DNA of 64,000 nucleotides from assembly GCA_031308135.1 (NCBI GenBank), contig JAHLJT010000631.1, forward strand, positions 263,270,925 to 263,334,924, written 5' to 3'. This DNA is from Acheta domesticus. Its lineage: Eukaryota > Arthropoda > Insecta > Orthoptera > Gryllidae. This document shows positions 59,101-64,000 of this stretch, one piece after another. The position numbers and the translations under genes are program-made. The notes under the pieces were generated by a model. It searched no databases. It was not told the origin of the DNA and saw only the letters and a list, made by a program, of their open reading frames with translations. Every line of letters begins with the position of its first letter. Within the stretch, counting starts at the first letter, position 1.

Positions 59101-61867
59101 GATCAATTGAAAGAACTCGTGTTTCTCTAAGCTTGAAATGGTTATTTTGATTTTGGGGAAGGGTACTTTCCACGAAGCCTCAACATTTCCAAAATTTTCT
59201 AAGAAATAGCTCCAAATATCTGGATTACATTTTGTCCTCGGATCGGGTAAATGACGCTTAGGACAATCGCGCAGGTCTCATTTTCGTTAAAATCCCTGAT
59301 TTTTCGAAAATAGCAAAAGTTCAAATTTTTGTCGGCGAATATCCATAATATTGAAGATAGATATTATTTCCTGAATGAAATATGTATATTAAAGATAGAT
59401 CTTGAAATAATGTCATGTACAGTTCTTCGAATATGTTAGTGGTTTCGCGTAAGTTTGTGTGAAATAAAGACAACTGCTAGAATGCTGCTTTCTTAGATGC
59501 TACTTCCTTATTTTCGGAAGAAGTAGTATATCGCATCAGTTATTGATAAATAGCTGCAAATTTTTGCCTATTCCCCAATTTTTATCCTTCAATTAAAAAT
59601 GTAGTATTTTAGGTTACTTATTTCGAGGCATTAGTAGTACTATATTTTGATACAACCAATACTTCAAAATGAATAAGTAACCTAAAATACTGCATTTTTA
59701 ATTGAAGGATAAAAATCGGTAAATAGGCAAAAATCCGCAGTTTGTAGAAATAAAATCAAGAACGTAACCTAAAAATCGTACTAAGTGGACATAAATCGCG
59801 GGAAATATATACCAATTGCTCCTCACAGCAGATGGCACTTTTGTCTTTTCCCTTGCAATATCATGCCAATATCAAGCGCATTCTAAGATTATTTGAACGA
59901 AATGTGACAGCCTGATACTCCTATCGCTGTGTGCGGTAACAGCATCGTATCAAACTTGTAGAACCATGGAACAAGACGTGCCCCATGATAGAACGTTTTC
60001 CATTCCAAAAATAAAAATCACAATTTTGACTACGTGGCTTCCAGCAAACACCCCTCAATTGCTATTACATGTGGCTTCTAATACAGATCTGTGTTGGAAT
60101 CATTTTTGAATTTCTAAAATTTTGAAATCATTGTTGGTGGTGAATGGTTGTTTTTGTTCACAGAAATGTCATTGTATTGTGTTGAGAGTGGAAGCATGTC
60201 TTGTGTCTGCATTCCTTCAATCTTTGTAATATCTTTGAACAAAAGACAAAAAAATAATTAAATTATTTATTGATGCAACTTGTTGAACTAGTTGGGCAGA
60301 GCTGTTTAGCCGGCTGGCGATGGCTGTACCTGCGACGTGTTGCAGTGGAGGGGCGGCGCCTGGCGGCCAATGAGGACGGGCACCGCCTCAGGGAGCGACA
60401 CGACTACCTCGGGGCGACCGGTGTCGCCTGCGCCCTCGCACTGCCCCGGCATCACCGCCAACACCGTCACCAGCTCCGCCAGCGGCCTGCTCCCCCCCCA
60501 CACACACACACGAACAGAGGAGTGGTCACGGGAAGCACGCACGTTTCCCACCACTGTTTTCACCACACGAAATACCAAGTTCAAATACCTGAAATTGTCG
60601 CCATTGTCAACCATCATTTTCACAAAACTAAGTTTTCGCTCATCGAACGATAGAAAGGAAATGTAAAACTATAGTTGAAAATACAATCAGCATGTGCTTG
60701 TCGAAATTAACAGGCACGCACGGCATTACAGAGGTATATAAACATATAATAAATGGAAGTTTGCAACATTATCCATGAGAGAGTGACAAAAGTTATCATG
60801 AGTCTGTAAGGTTTCAAGTTAAAATTTGTGAGGGTCGTTCTCTTCAACACGTGCGCCCACAAAGTCAACAAATACGTTAAATAATGTGTCATGGAACGCT
60901 GTATCATGAGACGTAGCTCCGTGCCAAAGTGCGAGCTTTGTGGGCGGAGGTTGCGGGGGTGGATTCTCGAACAAGACGCTTGGTAGTTTCTGGAGTACAT
61001 GCCACATGTTCGAAGAAAAACTAAAGTGTAATGAACTGAAAATCATTCGACGCATGTCACAATGGGGCCGTTCATACACAGCCGATAGCCGAGTCCCGCC
61101 CTTTTCGAGGGATTCCCGAGGAGCCTCGTAACAAAACTTAAAGTAATAATATAATACTACAAGTTTCGTCACGTTGTTCCCGGAAGAGTCTCGCAATGTT
61201 ACAAGTGCTATTTAAGAGTTCATTACGAGAATCTGTCGGAGAGGCACCCAAGGACCTCTTCCCTCCGCCGGGGGTCGACGCGCGTCTGAATCTTCTTCGA
61301 AAAGCAATAGCATCAGACCCCATCGGGGGGCGTTTTGCAAAAATTAGCGGCCATTATTATTGCAATCTTCAGCAAAATACCCGAACATGGCATCACACTG
61401 GGAAATTATAATTGAAATGGTTTGTATGTTGGGTTGATTTTTGAAGAATTAAGTTTATAGTTGTTGGGGTAGAGCCATCGAACAATTAGGCTGGTTGTTC
61501 ATGTTTCTACAAATTTAAGGGCGCACGCTACCCCCCCAAGATGTTCTGAACCGCAAAATCTTTGAGTTTGATTGGGTAAAATGTATCGTTCTTGAAATTA
61601 TAAATGAAATTGGTTTTGATTTGTGATGTTGGGTTGGTTGATCTAAGGGTTAATTTGTGGAGAAGAAGTTGTTGGAGTAGAGACATGGAACAAAGCACCT
61701 GCAGTTCCCCGGCGCGTCGTTCTCCTCGGCCGGGGCGCAGGGCTGCAAGGGGAAGGGCTCGTGCGCCGCCTCGTCCCACGCCTCCTCGCTCTCTGGAATG
61801 CGCGGGTCCAGCTCGTACAGCACCTCCAGCAGGTCCATCTCCAGGTTGGTTTGCGCCACCTTGTCTC
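40445..61867 (-). CDS. Fukutin-related/LicD-like membrane glycan-pathway protein, 5' end not found
   Basis: Six exons on the minus strand (61867-61699, 60486-60330, 52448-52110, 48107-47906, 44776-44640, 41059-40445) join in phase with GT/AG sites to about 540 codons and a TAA stop. The order of parts resembles animal FKRP: a GT-like stem domain with cysteines (exons 2-4), then a LicD-type domain opening at a Cys-Cys-Leu-Arg-Glu-Thr, followed by LRYSLSHGAVLGAVKLGSLL-PW. FKRP is a Golgi ribitol-phosphate transferase acting on alpha-dystroglycan. Here the Asp-x-Asp that should follow the Pro-Trp is absent (RPRGVL instead), so catalysis is doubtful. Possible N-glycosylation sites (NTS, NVT, NVS, NTS) suit a lumenal protein. 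The signal anchor must be in an upstream exon not found. The gene is certain from exon phasing; the family is by motif resemblance, and it could be a separate LicD-domain paralogue rather than FKRP itself. Confidence 0.75.
41070..41557. other. Intron of the LicD-like gene, no element recognised
   Basis: Ordinary AT-rich DNA with no second copy noticed in the window. Only short frames. Confidence 0.35.
41563..42211 (+). mobile_element. Solo LTR of a retrotransposon
   Basis: It begins TGTTACAGCAG and has a TATA box (GTATATAAG, near 41880) with a GC-rich downstream leader, then an AATAAATAAG polyadenylation signal near 42122. ATAAA flanks both sides (41558-41562 and 42212-42216), a possible 5-bp duplication. 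No internal retrotransposon genes are adjacent, so it is a solo LTR. It lies in sense orientation opposite to the LicD-like gene. The exact right end is uncertain because it does not close with CA. Confidence 0.55.
41876..41890 (+). promoter_or_regulatory. TATA box of the solo LTR
   Basis: GGGTATATAAGCAACG about 30 bases before a plausible start. If active it would transcribe antisense through nothing but the intron to its right. Confidence 0.5.
42396..43206 (+). mobile_element. Complete 811-bp non-autonomous hAT element
   Basis: The left end GGGCGTAGCGTCAGG and the right end (reverse complement CAGTAGCGTAGCGT) are those of the 2.67-kb element. It is flanked by a perfect 8-bp duplication ATTTCAGA at 42388-42395 and 43207-43214. 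The left terminus has lost two or three bases. It shares the outer parts of the large element but not its 2-kb centre. Contains no transposase. Confidence 0.85.
43215..43880. other. Intron sequence, moderately GC-rich, no element identified
   Basis: Short overlapping frames only. Two segments, near 43690 and 43770, contain similar GAGGCGAGGC/TGAGGTGAGGC wording, probably a small duplication. Confidence 0.3.
43880..44030. repeat. CT-rich low-complexity tract
   Basis: An irregular polypyrimidine tract of CTCTCC, CTCTCT and CCCTCTC words. In the transcribed direction of the LicD-like gene it is a polypurine tract. Confidence 0.85.
44035..44290 (+). repeat. Second partial copy of the arm of the 22038-25562 element
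   Basis: It matches 25155-25400, for example AGCAAAAATGTAACA and TTAGGAGTTATTTAACGATA. It contains an extra ACGTACGTTACGTAAGG stretch near 44155. Confidence 0.6.
44300..44502 (+). mobile_element. RTE-type LINE 3' end with (TA)n(CA)n tail
   Basis: The wording AAATTGGTCCAGCCGTTCTT, then a TTAACTAATCCGACTTTGTTT and a TA repeat is the familiar end of RTE-type retroelements. The 5' part is missing. The TA run grows into CA units from 44479 to 44502. Confidence 0.5.
44640..44776 (-). CDS. LicD-like gene exon, linker before the LicD domain
   Basis: It encodes a Gly/Glu-rich linker, then RRAAWRALATAWSVDRVLIS and MHFTCEE, and ends in phase 0. The acceptor ATTCCAG and the donor GAG/GTGCTG both fit. 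In FKRP the matching position carries a helix and a strand followed by a Trp/Cys-containing turn before the LicD domain. Confidence 0.78.
45040..45380 (+). repeat. Dispersed repeat shared with 55155-55450
   Basis: Shared words include TTGCATGGAGAGCGAG, TGACAATTTTCAACGGT (with one change) and AATAACACGATGAAGGTGTA. No coding capacity or terminal repeats seen. Confidence 0.55.
45598..45760 (+). repeat. Dispersed AT-rich repeat, partial copy 3
   Basis: It shares the TTTCTCGCCTTTA start and the AGAACATTTGGT segment with the other two copies, with several indels. It looks older or truncated. Confidence 0.5.
45982..46107. mobile_element. 126-bp hairpin element
   Basis: Arms of about 45 bases, TTGAGTTTATGAAAGTTCC to AGACAGTCGTAATGAT and its reverse complement (46062-46107), with few mismatches. 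The 35-base loop is AT-rich. This is a MITE-like palindrome placed exactly at the start of the dispersed repeat at 46106. Confidence 0.75.
46106..46405 (+). repeat. Dispersed AT-rich repeat, copy 2
   Basis: This matches 7135-7440 closely, including the shared segments TTATGTAATACTATTTA and TTTCTGGCATTGAATTCATT. It begins directly at the right end of the hairpin element at 45982-46107. Confidence 0.6.
46670..46865 (+). mobile_element. tRNA-derived SINE, copy 2
   Basis: GGCCCCGCGGCCGAGATTGG (A box), then B box GGTTTGAGTCC and the shared body GTGTGCCGTCCTTTCACCCC, CACTATCATCAT and GAGCTAACAACCCTGGG. It is an RNA polymerase III type promoter arrangement. The tail is eroded. Confidence 0.8.
46870..47335. 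other. Intron sequence without a recognised element
   Basis: AT-rich with a short TAATAA-rich tract near 47150. No gene. Confidence 0.35.
47337..47770 (-). repeat. Fragment of the ACTTTC-hairpin repeat, subfamily 2
   Basis: The wording around 47690 (AAGGAATATCAATTTTGGAG, AAAATCGGCTGAAAGG) is the reverse complement of 59040-59110. A short stretch near 47340-47450 matches 58661-58790 in the same direction. The hairpin start is not included. Confidence 0.5.
47906..48107 (-). CDS. LicD-like gene exon with VLFTDWFLRL and an acidic insert
   Basis: It encodes VPFSDALPTAVLFTDWFLRL, KMRNVTVLACPDSLFHVDEP and then a highly acidic, Lys- and Thr-containing insert to KELEIG, ending in phase 1. The first half resembles the end of a glycosyltransferase-like fold (a D-W-F-L pattern followed by a strand and C-P-D-S-x-F-H). 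The acidic insert continues into the next exon and is probably a disordered loop. Confidence 0.82.
48150..49030. other. Intron of the LicD-like gene, no element identified
   Basis: Mixed composition, short frames only. An AGTGAACGAGTAATA word near 48668 is the reverse complement of a segment near 48205, marking an inverted duplication of roughly 20 bases. Confidence 0.35.
49040..49370 (-). repeat. ACTTTC-hairpin repeat, subfamily 2, minus copy
   Basis: In reverse complement it starts GCTTTCTCACCCTTAC with a hairpin (49350-49357 with 49324-49331), then GCCGGAAAAAGGCG, TTGCCGG-rich text and the CCGTCTGTC-like tract. It matches 58803-59110. Confidence 0.65.
49873..50070 (+). pseudogene. LINE reverse-transcriptase C-terminus fragment
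   Basis: The frame reads CRAIMNWNKLPVTVFESFPS then NVQT. The W-N-x-L-P-x-x-V x-E-x-F-P pattern is the usual last segment of jockey/I-type LINE ORF2 proteins and matches the end of the larger LINE at 53338-54310. Everything upstream is missing. Confidence 0.5.
50134..50203. repeat. Compound microsatellite (CT)n(CA)n(CT)n
   Basis: CT units, then about 15 CA units, then CT units again. Frames crossing it are artefacts. Confidence 0.9.
50319..50996. mobile_element. 678-bp Harbinger-like MITE
   Basis: The ends GGCCTCATTCACAACGCAAA and (reverse complement) GGTCTCATTCACAATGCAAA form inverted repeats of about 40 bases that continue into CTTAAACGTAA. TAA flanks both sides (50316-50318, 50997-50999), the PIF/Harbinger pattern. 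A weaker internal copy of the end occurs near 50920. No transposase. Confidence 0.8.
51395..52054. mobile_element. Foldback MITE, subfamily I, interrupted
   Basis: It begins ACTGCGATTTTTCTAAGAG and ends with the complement CTCTTAGAAAAATCGCAGT. The arms resemble 7577-7831 and 56748-56975. The right arm is interrupted at 51559-51979 by a 421-bp insertion. The right end lies only 56 bases from a coding exon of the LicD-like gene. Confidence 0.75.
51559..51979. mobile_element. 421-bp DNA element nested in the foldback element
   Basis: The ends share the core AAGGACAGGGTTCGGCTC and are inverted repeats of 28 bases with a few mismatches near the tip. A perfect 8-bp duplication AAGACGCG flanks it (51551-51558 and 51980-51987). 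Eight bases fit a hAT- or P-type element, though the tip does not have the usual CAG. No coding capacity. Confidence 0.85.
52110..52448 (-). CDS. LicD-like gene exon, extremely GC-rich GT-like domain
   Basis: This exon has exactly 113 codons, phase 0 at both ends. It encodes WTPLVLVARDALRVD, an Arg/Ala-rich helix, then GCAHTSLRRYAL, LGCMRCDQVRGPF and MRLLRE. The paired cysteines and the GPF-x-A-x-x-x-L pattern fit the FKRP-type stem domain. Third positions are nearly all G or C, and this produces long open shadows on both strands. The contrast with the AT-rich introns is extreme. Confidence 0.82.
52870..53115. mobile_element. Foldback MITE, subfamily II relative
   Basis: The outer arms GGTTTTTCTTTCTTGGCGCA and CCAAGAAAGAAAAACC and the inner arms with TCGCATGATCGCGAC and CTTGCGATCGTGCGA fold together around 52995. 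G and C runs (52905-52914 and 53078-53087) lie at matching positions in the two arms. Confidence 0.7.
53338..54310 (-). mobile_element. Jockey-like LINE, 5'-truncated
   Basis: The minus strand encodes the end of a reverse transcriptase and the region after it: MILNPCKCKFIRFARSRKTD, CCKYLGIVQNEDLGWAEHVN, SLVRPILEYGSICWDPYRLG, then after a frameshift FKIRQRKQRTDVGKFSFINR and TIQNWNKLPAAVLETFPQN. This is the thumb and C-terminus of insect jockey/I-type ORF2. The 3' end carries an (ATTCT)n tail at 53338-53352. The catalytic YADD part is missing, so it is dead on arrival. Confidence 0.85.
54780..55040 (+). pseudogene. LINE ORF2 3' fragment, relative of 57655-58386
   Basis: The frame reads LKWYGHMQRMNEERWPKIL, a stop, then KKGRPRLTWKDGLEEA and RRLGCERHPRAV. 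This is the same ending as in the LINE at 57655-58386 (KWYGHLNRMGEERWPLKLW). A tail with CTACTAGG closes it. Confidence 0.65.
55155..55450 (+). repeat. Dispersed repeat shared with 45040-45380
   Basis: See 45040-45380; the two copies share many 15-20 base words in the same order and orientation. Confidence 0.55.
55450..56740. other. Intron sequence, gene-free
   Basis: Two GCGCATGCGCAG words (55630, 55765) lie in a GC-richer block. 56075-56165 shares wording with 49560-49660 (GTCAAAAACAGT, GTGGGGA, TTTCTTGAG), another old repeat. No gene. Confidence 0.35.
56748..56975. mobile_element. Foldback MITE, subfamily I, intact
   Basis: TATACTGCGATTTTTCC to GGAAAATCGCAGTATA, arms about 110 bases with AAGGCCCGTCTTCACGAT and its complement. 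TA lies on both sides. This is the best-preserved complete subfamily I copy. Confidence 0.8.
56993..57226. mobile_element. Foldback MITE, subfamily II, intact
   Basis: TACTTGGGTTTTTATTTC to AAATAAAACCCCAAGTA, with arms GGCATTTCGCGTCTTTCTC/GAGAAAGATGCGAAATCCC and a centre near 57110. TA on both sides. It lies 18 bases from a subfamily I copy, in the same pairing seen at 7447-7831. Confidence 0.8.
57655..58386 (+). mobile_element. LINE ORF2 C-terminal part, 5'-truncated
   Basis: A 213-residue open frame reads INFNKTEYLVVGGEAKTL, VIYLGTQIAASGGSTQD, RRRLYKTIVESIATYGSEVW, MEMDLWRTSCRLSLFDKIRN and KRLKWYGHLNRMGEERWPLK. This is the reverse-transcriptase thumb and endonuclease-type LINE C-terminus widespread in insects. 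The frame is open to its natural stop with no interruption, so the insertion is fairly young. A short ACT-repeat tail ends it. The polymerase core is missing. Confidence 0.85.
58400..58800. other. Intron sequence with a small repeat overlap
   Basis: 58661-58790 matches 47337-47450 in the same direction. Otherwise no feature. Confidence 0.35.
58803..59480 (+). repeat. ACTTTC-hairpin repeat, subfamily 2, plus copy
   Basis: The hairpin start (58805-58812 with 58831-58838) is followed by CGCCGGAAAACGGC, ATTGCCGG words, AAATGGATAAATCTTGTTC and the AT-rich body. It matches 49040-49370 in reverse. Confidence 0.65.
59554..59740. mobile_element. 187-bp hairpin element
   Basis: Arms of about 70 bases, CTGCAAATTTTTGCCTATT onward to AGTATTTTAGGTTACTTATT, with their complement at 59665-59740. 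A 40-base loop separates them. MITE-like. Confidence 0.75.
59750..60320. other. Intron of the LicD-like gene, no element identified
   Basis: AT-rich, short frames only. Confidence 0.4.
60330..60486 (-). CDS. LicD-like gene exon, start of the GT-like stem domain
   Basis: It joins the previous exon to restore an Arg codon and encodes PLAELVTVLAVMPGQCEGAG, then VVVSLPEAVPVLIGRQ and CNTSQ, ending in phase 0. The alternating hydrophobic strands look like the beginning of a nucleotide-sugar-binding fold. The acceptor is preceded by a G-rich and GT-repeat tract on this strand rather than by a normal pyrimidine tract, which is unusual. Confidence 0.78.
61699..61867 (-). CDS. LicD-like gene, most upstream exon seen
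   Basis: It encodes GDKVAQTNLEMDLLEVLYEL, DPRIPESEEAWDEAA and a Pro/Glu-rich end to GNC, then breaks in phase 2 at CTGCAG/GTGCTT. The acceptor is either at 61868 (ACGCAG) or 61874 (TGGCAG), so the first residues are uncertain. The acidic, helix-prone segment would lie in the lumenal stem just after the missing membrane anchor. A Penelope-like hammerhead motif lies about 85 bases upstream. Confidence 0.75.
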
Positions 61868-61950
61868 CTGCGTCTGCCAGCGAAGGACCATCGATACTTC
61901 TCCAATTAAGGCAGCGGCCGCTTTACACCCAATCGACATGGAAACAGAAC

Positions 61951-61992
61951 GCTCTGAGGAAGGCCACAATGTTTGTTGGCCGAAACGTTAGC
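61951..61992 (+). ncRNA. Hammerhead-ribozyme-like motif of a Penelope-type retroelement
   Basis: GCT, then CTGAGGA, stem II GGCC/GGCC (61962-61965 with 61978-61981), GAAAC, GTT and AGC, which pairs with the first GCT. The order C-U-G-A-N-G-A, stem II, G-A-A-A, short stem III, N-U-H, stem I matches the hammerhead consensus, with GUU as the cleavage triplet. Stem III is only A-C/G-U and is self-complementary (ACGT), as in the minimal, dimer-forming hammerheads known from Penelope-like elements. The activity itself is inference. It is antisense to the LicD-like gene. Confidence 0.6.
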
Positions 61993-61999
61993 CGCAACA

Positions 62000-63000
62000 A
62001 AGGAGGCGCGGCTTGTCCCGGATAGCGCAGCCATCATGAAGAGAAGTTACGTGTCGCTTGAGTCTCTAACGCTGCAATTGGAGCGTTGTTCTAGAACAGG
62101 GCTGGCCAACTGGCGGCGCGTGGTGCCATTTAGTGGTGTTTATTTAGTGCCATTTAGTGCCATTTAGTGTGGCCCGCGAAAGGGTATTGGTGAAAAGTGA
62201 AAATTCGTCGTATCTATGCCGTACGAGAAAATTGCTCCTAGCTCACGCGCCCTACCGGTATCGTCACCCCCTTAGTGTAAAAATCGGATAAGCTTATATT
62301 TAAGAATTTTAAATTCAAAATCATCCCCTTGTGTTTCGTTGCGTTAGGCATGGTGCGGCCTGATGTCATGTATGGTTGCATTTCCCCCGCTTCTGATCAG
62401 CTGCGCAAATTGCCGACATCAACAATACGGCGAACCACAAACAAAATGCAAACAAAGGACCAACCAGTGGTGCTACAGAATGGCTCTTACTTTCTAGAAC
62501 TAGTTAGTTCCGTTCTTTTGTGTCATTGTGATAGCGTAGTGCTTGTGTGTCTGTGTAAGTAAGGGGTGAGGAAAGGACAAGGAAGAGGAAGGAAATATTG
62601 CGCGCCACCCGATCTCCGATAATTAAGATCCGTGGGCGGCTGTTTGTTAACGTATTGTTCCAGCATTCGCTTGGTGTTGATAAGAGAAACCGCGAAAAAC
62701 TACCGATCAGAGCAGCCGGCCGCTGGAATTCTCAACCACACAGCGACTGAATTCACTCTAGCTGTAGGAACTCGGACGCTAGAACCTCCCGGTCACAAGC
62801 ACTAAAGAGACATCAGCTGATGCCCTGAGCCACCTTTGCCGGCCTAAGCAGCAAAAATTGCTCGTACGAAGAAGGTGGAAATTTTACTTAATTGAAGCAT
62901 CCGCTGGAACAATGTTGTAAGCGATATATTCTAAATTTTACAGGAGAGGACAAAATCGATTACCTCTTAAACTTTTACTGCTATCGGTGCTATATGCTCT
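62000..63000. other. Sequence upstream of the LicD-like exons, no host exon found
   Basis: A short tandem repeat of TAGTGCCATT lies at 62131-62170, just after CAGGGCTGGCCAACTGGCGG at 62099, which resembles a hAT (Charlie-type) end. No matching second end was found. No membrane-anchor exon for the LicD-like gene was recognisable. Confidence 0.35.
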
Positions 63001-63014
63001 TCTGACACTTGTAG

Positions 63015-63600
63015 ATGTTTTAAGAAATGTGGTTTAGAAACCCCTTCCCATCTGGCCTGAGTCAAAGCTCTGATATTTTGAAAAACATTCTTCAAAATTT
63101 GGGGGTTCTTTACATGAAGCCCCCCGGACATTTTCAAAATTGTCTCAAAAACGGCTCCAAATTTTTTCTTTAAATTTCTTGTAAGAATACAGTAAAATAC
63201 ACTTATTAAGGTGGCATATGTCCTAATTTCACGGTTAACTCTGAATTCTCGAAAATTGCAAAAGTTCTCTTCCTACAACTTCAAAATTAAAGATAGAGAT
63301 TTTTCCTTCAAATAAAAGTTGTTCTCCATATTGAGTTCTTTCATTAAGGTCATGCCATTTTTAAAAATTTTAGTCGTTTTCGCACAATATTGTGTGCAAT
63401 ATGTGCAATTTTAAAAAATTACAAAAAACAGCTTTTCTCAAAAACGGTTCCAAATTTTTTCTTTAAACTTTTGGTAGGGATAGTGTCTAATGTACTTTAT
63501 GAGATCACATAAACGTCATGTTGCTCTATTGTTTTGTTTTTTAAAAAAATACAAAAATGTAAGTTTTTTGACTTGCCTCTCACGTCACTGCCACAGCCAT
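63015..63600 (+). repeat. ACTTTC-hairpin repeat body, copy without the hairpin
   Basis: TTCAAAATTTGGGGGTTCTT, ATGAAGCCCCCCGGACATTT and AAAAACGGCTCCAAATT align in order with 27495-28010. The hairpin start is missing. Confidence 0.65.
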
Positions 63601-63810
63601 GTTTCAGTGACCACGTGCCAGATGCCACGTGCTCCGGCTGCCGTATCTTAGTGTGATCAGACTGTATGCGTTCCGATGTTTACTTGTGTTTCGTTGTATC
63701 AGTGCTGTCAAACGGAACACGTGCGTGCTCGAAGGACGCTTGCGCTCTGCCAGGGCCCGCAGTGCCCGCCGCGAAGGCAAGGCCGCGCTCCGATTTCTCA
63801 GGGAAGGCGG

Positions 63811-64000
63811 TCATGGCGGGACGCAAGAATACTTATAACAAGTTTCAGTCCGAGTAGACTCTTGCTTTCTTGTGCAGTGAGCGCGGAGGTGATGCACTTT
63901 GTTTAATGTGCAGAAAATATTTAATAACAAGAAAGAGTCGACGAAACCGCCCCTTCACGCAGTTCGTCACCCGCCACCAGAGACAACGTCATCTCCATTG
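63811..64000 (+). pseudogene. Possible start of a hAT-type transposase, runs off the window
   Basis: From the ATG at 63811 a frame reads MAGRKNTYNKFQSE and a stop; directly after, the same frame reads TLAFLCSERGGDALCLMCRK then YLITRKSRRNRPFTQFVTRH. A hydrophobic start followed by C-L-x-C, a spacer with basic residues and a H near the end is like the BED-type finger of GTF2IRD2/ZBED-like hAT proteins. The stop and the window edge leave this weak. Confidence 0.35.

Overview
The window is a piece of a large, AT-rich, transposon-dense animal genome, almost certainly an insect. The evidence is intron-rich genes with GT/AG splice sites, one clearly recognisable chromatin gene (VPS72/YL-1), and a crowd of insect-type mobile elements: hAT, piggyBac, Harbinger-like and pogo/Tigger-like DNA elements, jockey- and RTE-like LINEs, a tRNA-derived SINE, a solo LTR and Penelope-like hammerhead motifs. 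No bacterial-type gene arrangement is present. The order of insect cannot be fixed from the sequence alone; the density and nesting of repeats fit a large hemimetabolous genome.

Layout. 1-6650 is AT-rich, poor in repeats and without a gene I can support. 6650-8500 holds dispersed repeats, one complete and one half foldback element, and a truncated hAT copy. 8500-16770 is gene-free and alternates between AT-rich and CpG/CGG-rich blocks, with one long TA/TG microsatellite. 16779-19446 is a complete 2.67-kb hAT element with a perfect 8-bp target duplication. VPS72 lies on the + strand at 21000-30555. Its seven coding exons all join in phase into one 408-codon frame, and its two long introns carry transposons, including a 3.5-kb element with arms of about 380 bp that begins about 9 bp after a splice donor. 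Directly after the VPS72 polyadenylation signal is a nest of transposons at 30778-36622.

From 61.9 kb back to 40.3 kb, on the minus strand, six GC-rich exons join in phase into about 540 codons of a fukutin-related/LicD-like protein. Its 5' exon or exons were not found and may lie outside the window. The aspartates expected after the Leu-Pro-Trp motif of the LicD fold are absent, so it may be a pseudo-enzyme. Its introns are filled with foldback elements, two tRNA-SINE copies, a solo LTR, a second complete hAT copy with a perfect TSD, a Harbinger-like MITE, LINE fragments and a nested 421-bp element. The last 170 bases may begin a hAT-type transposase that runs off the window.

The two host genes are unrelated and point in opposite directions. 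Most of the remaining structure is mobile DNA. The most notable findings are: a hammerhead-ribozyme-like motif whose core fits the consensus, plus a decayed second copy whose stem I covaries; a dispersed repeat family that starts with a covarying hairpin; a family of near-perfect palindromic elements in two subfamilies; several nested insertions dated by target-site duplications and an empty site; and the missing acidic motif in the LicD-like gene. All assignments are from reading the sequence; no database search was run.
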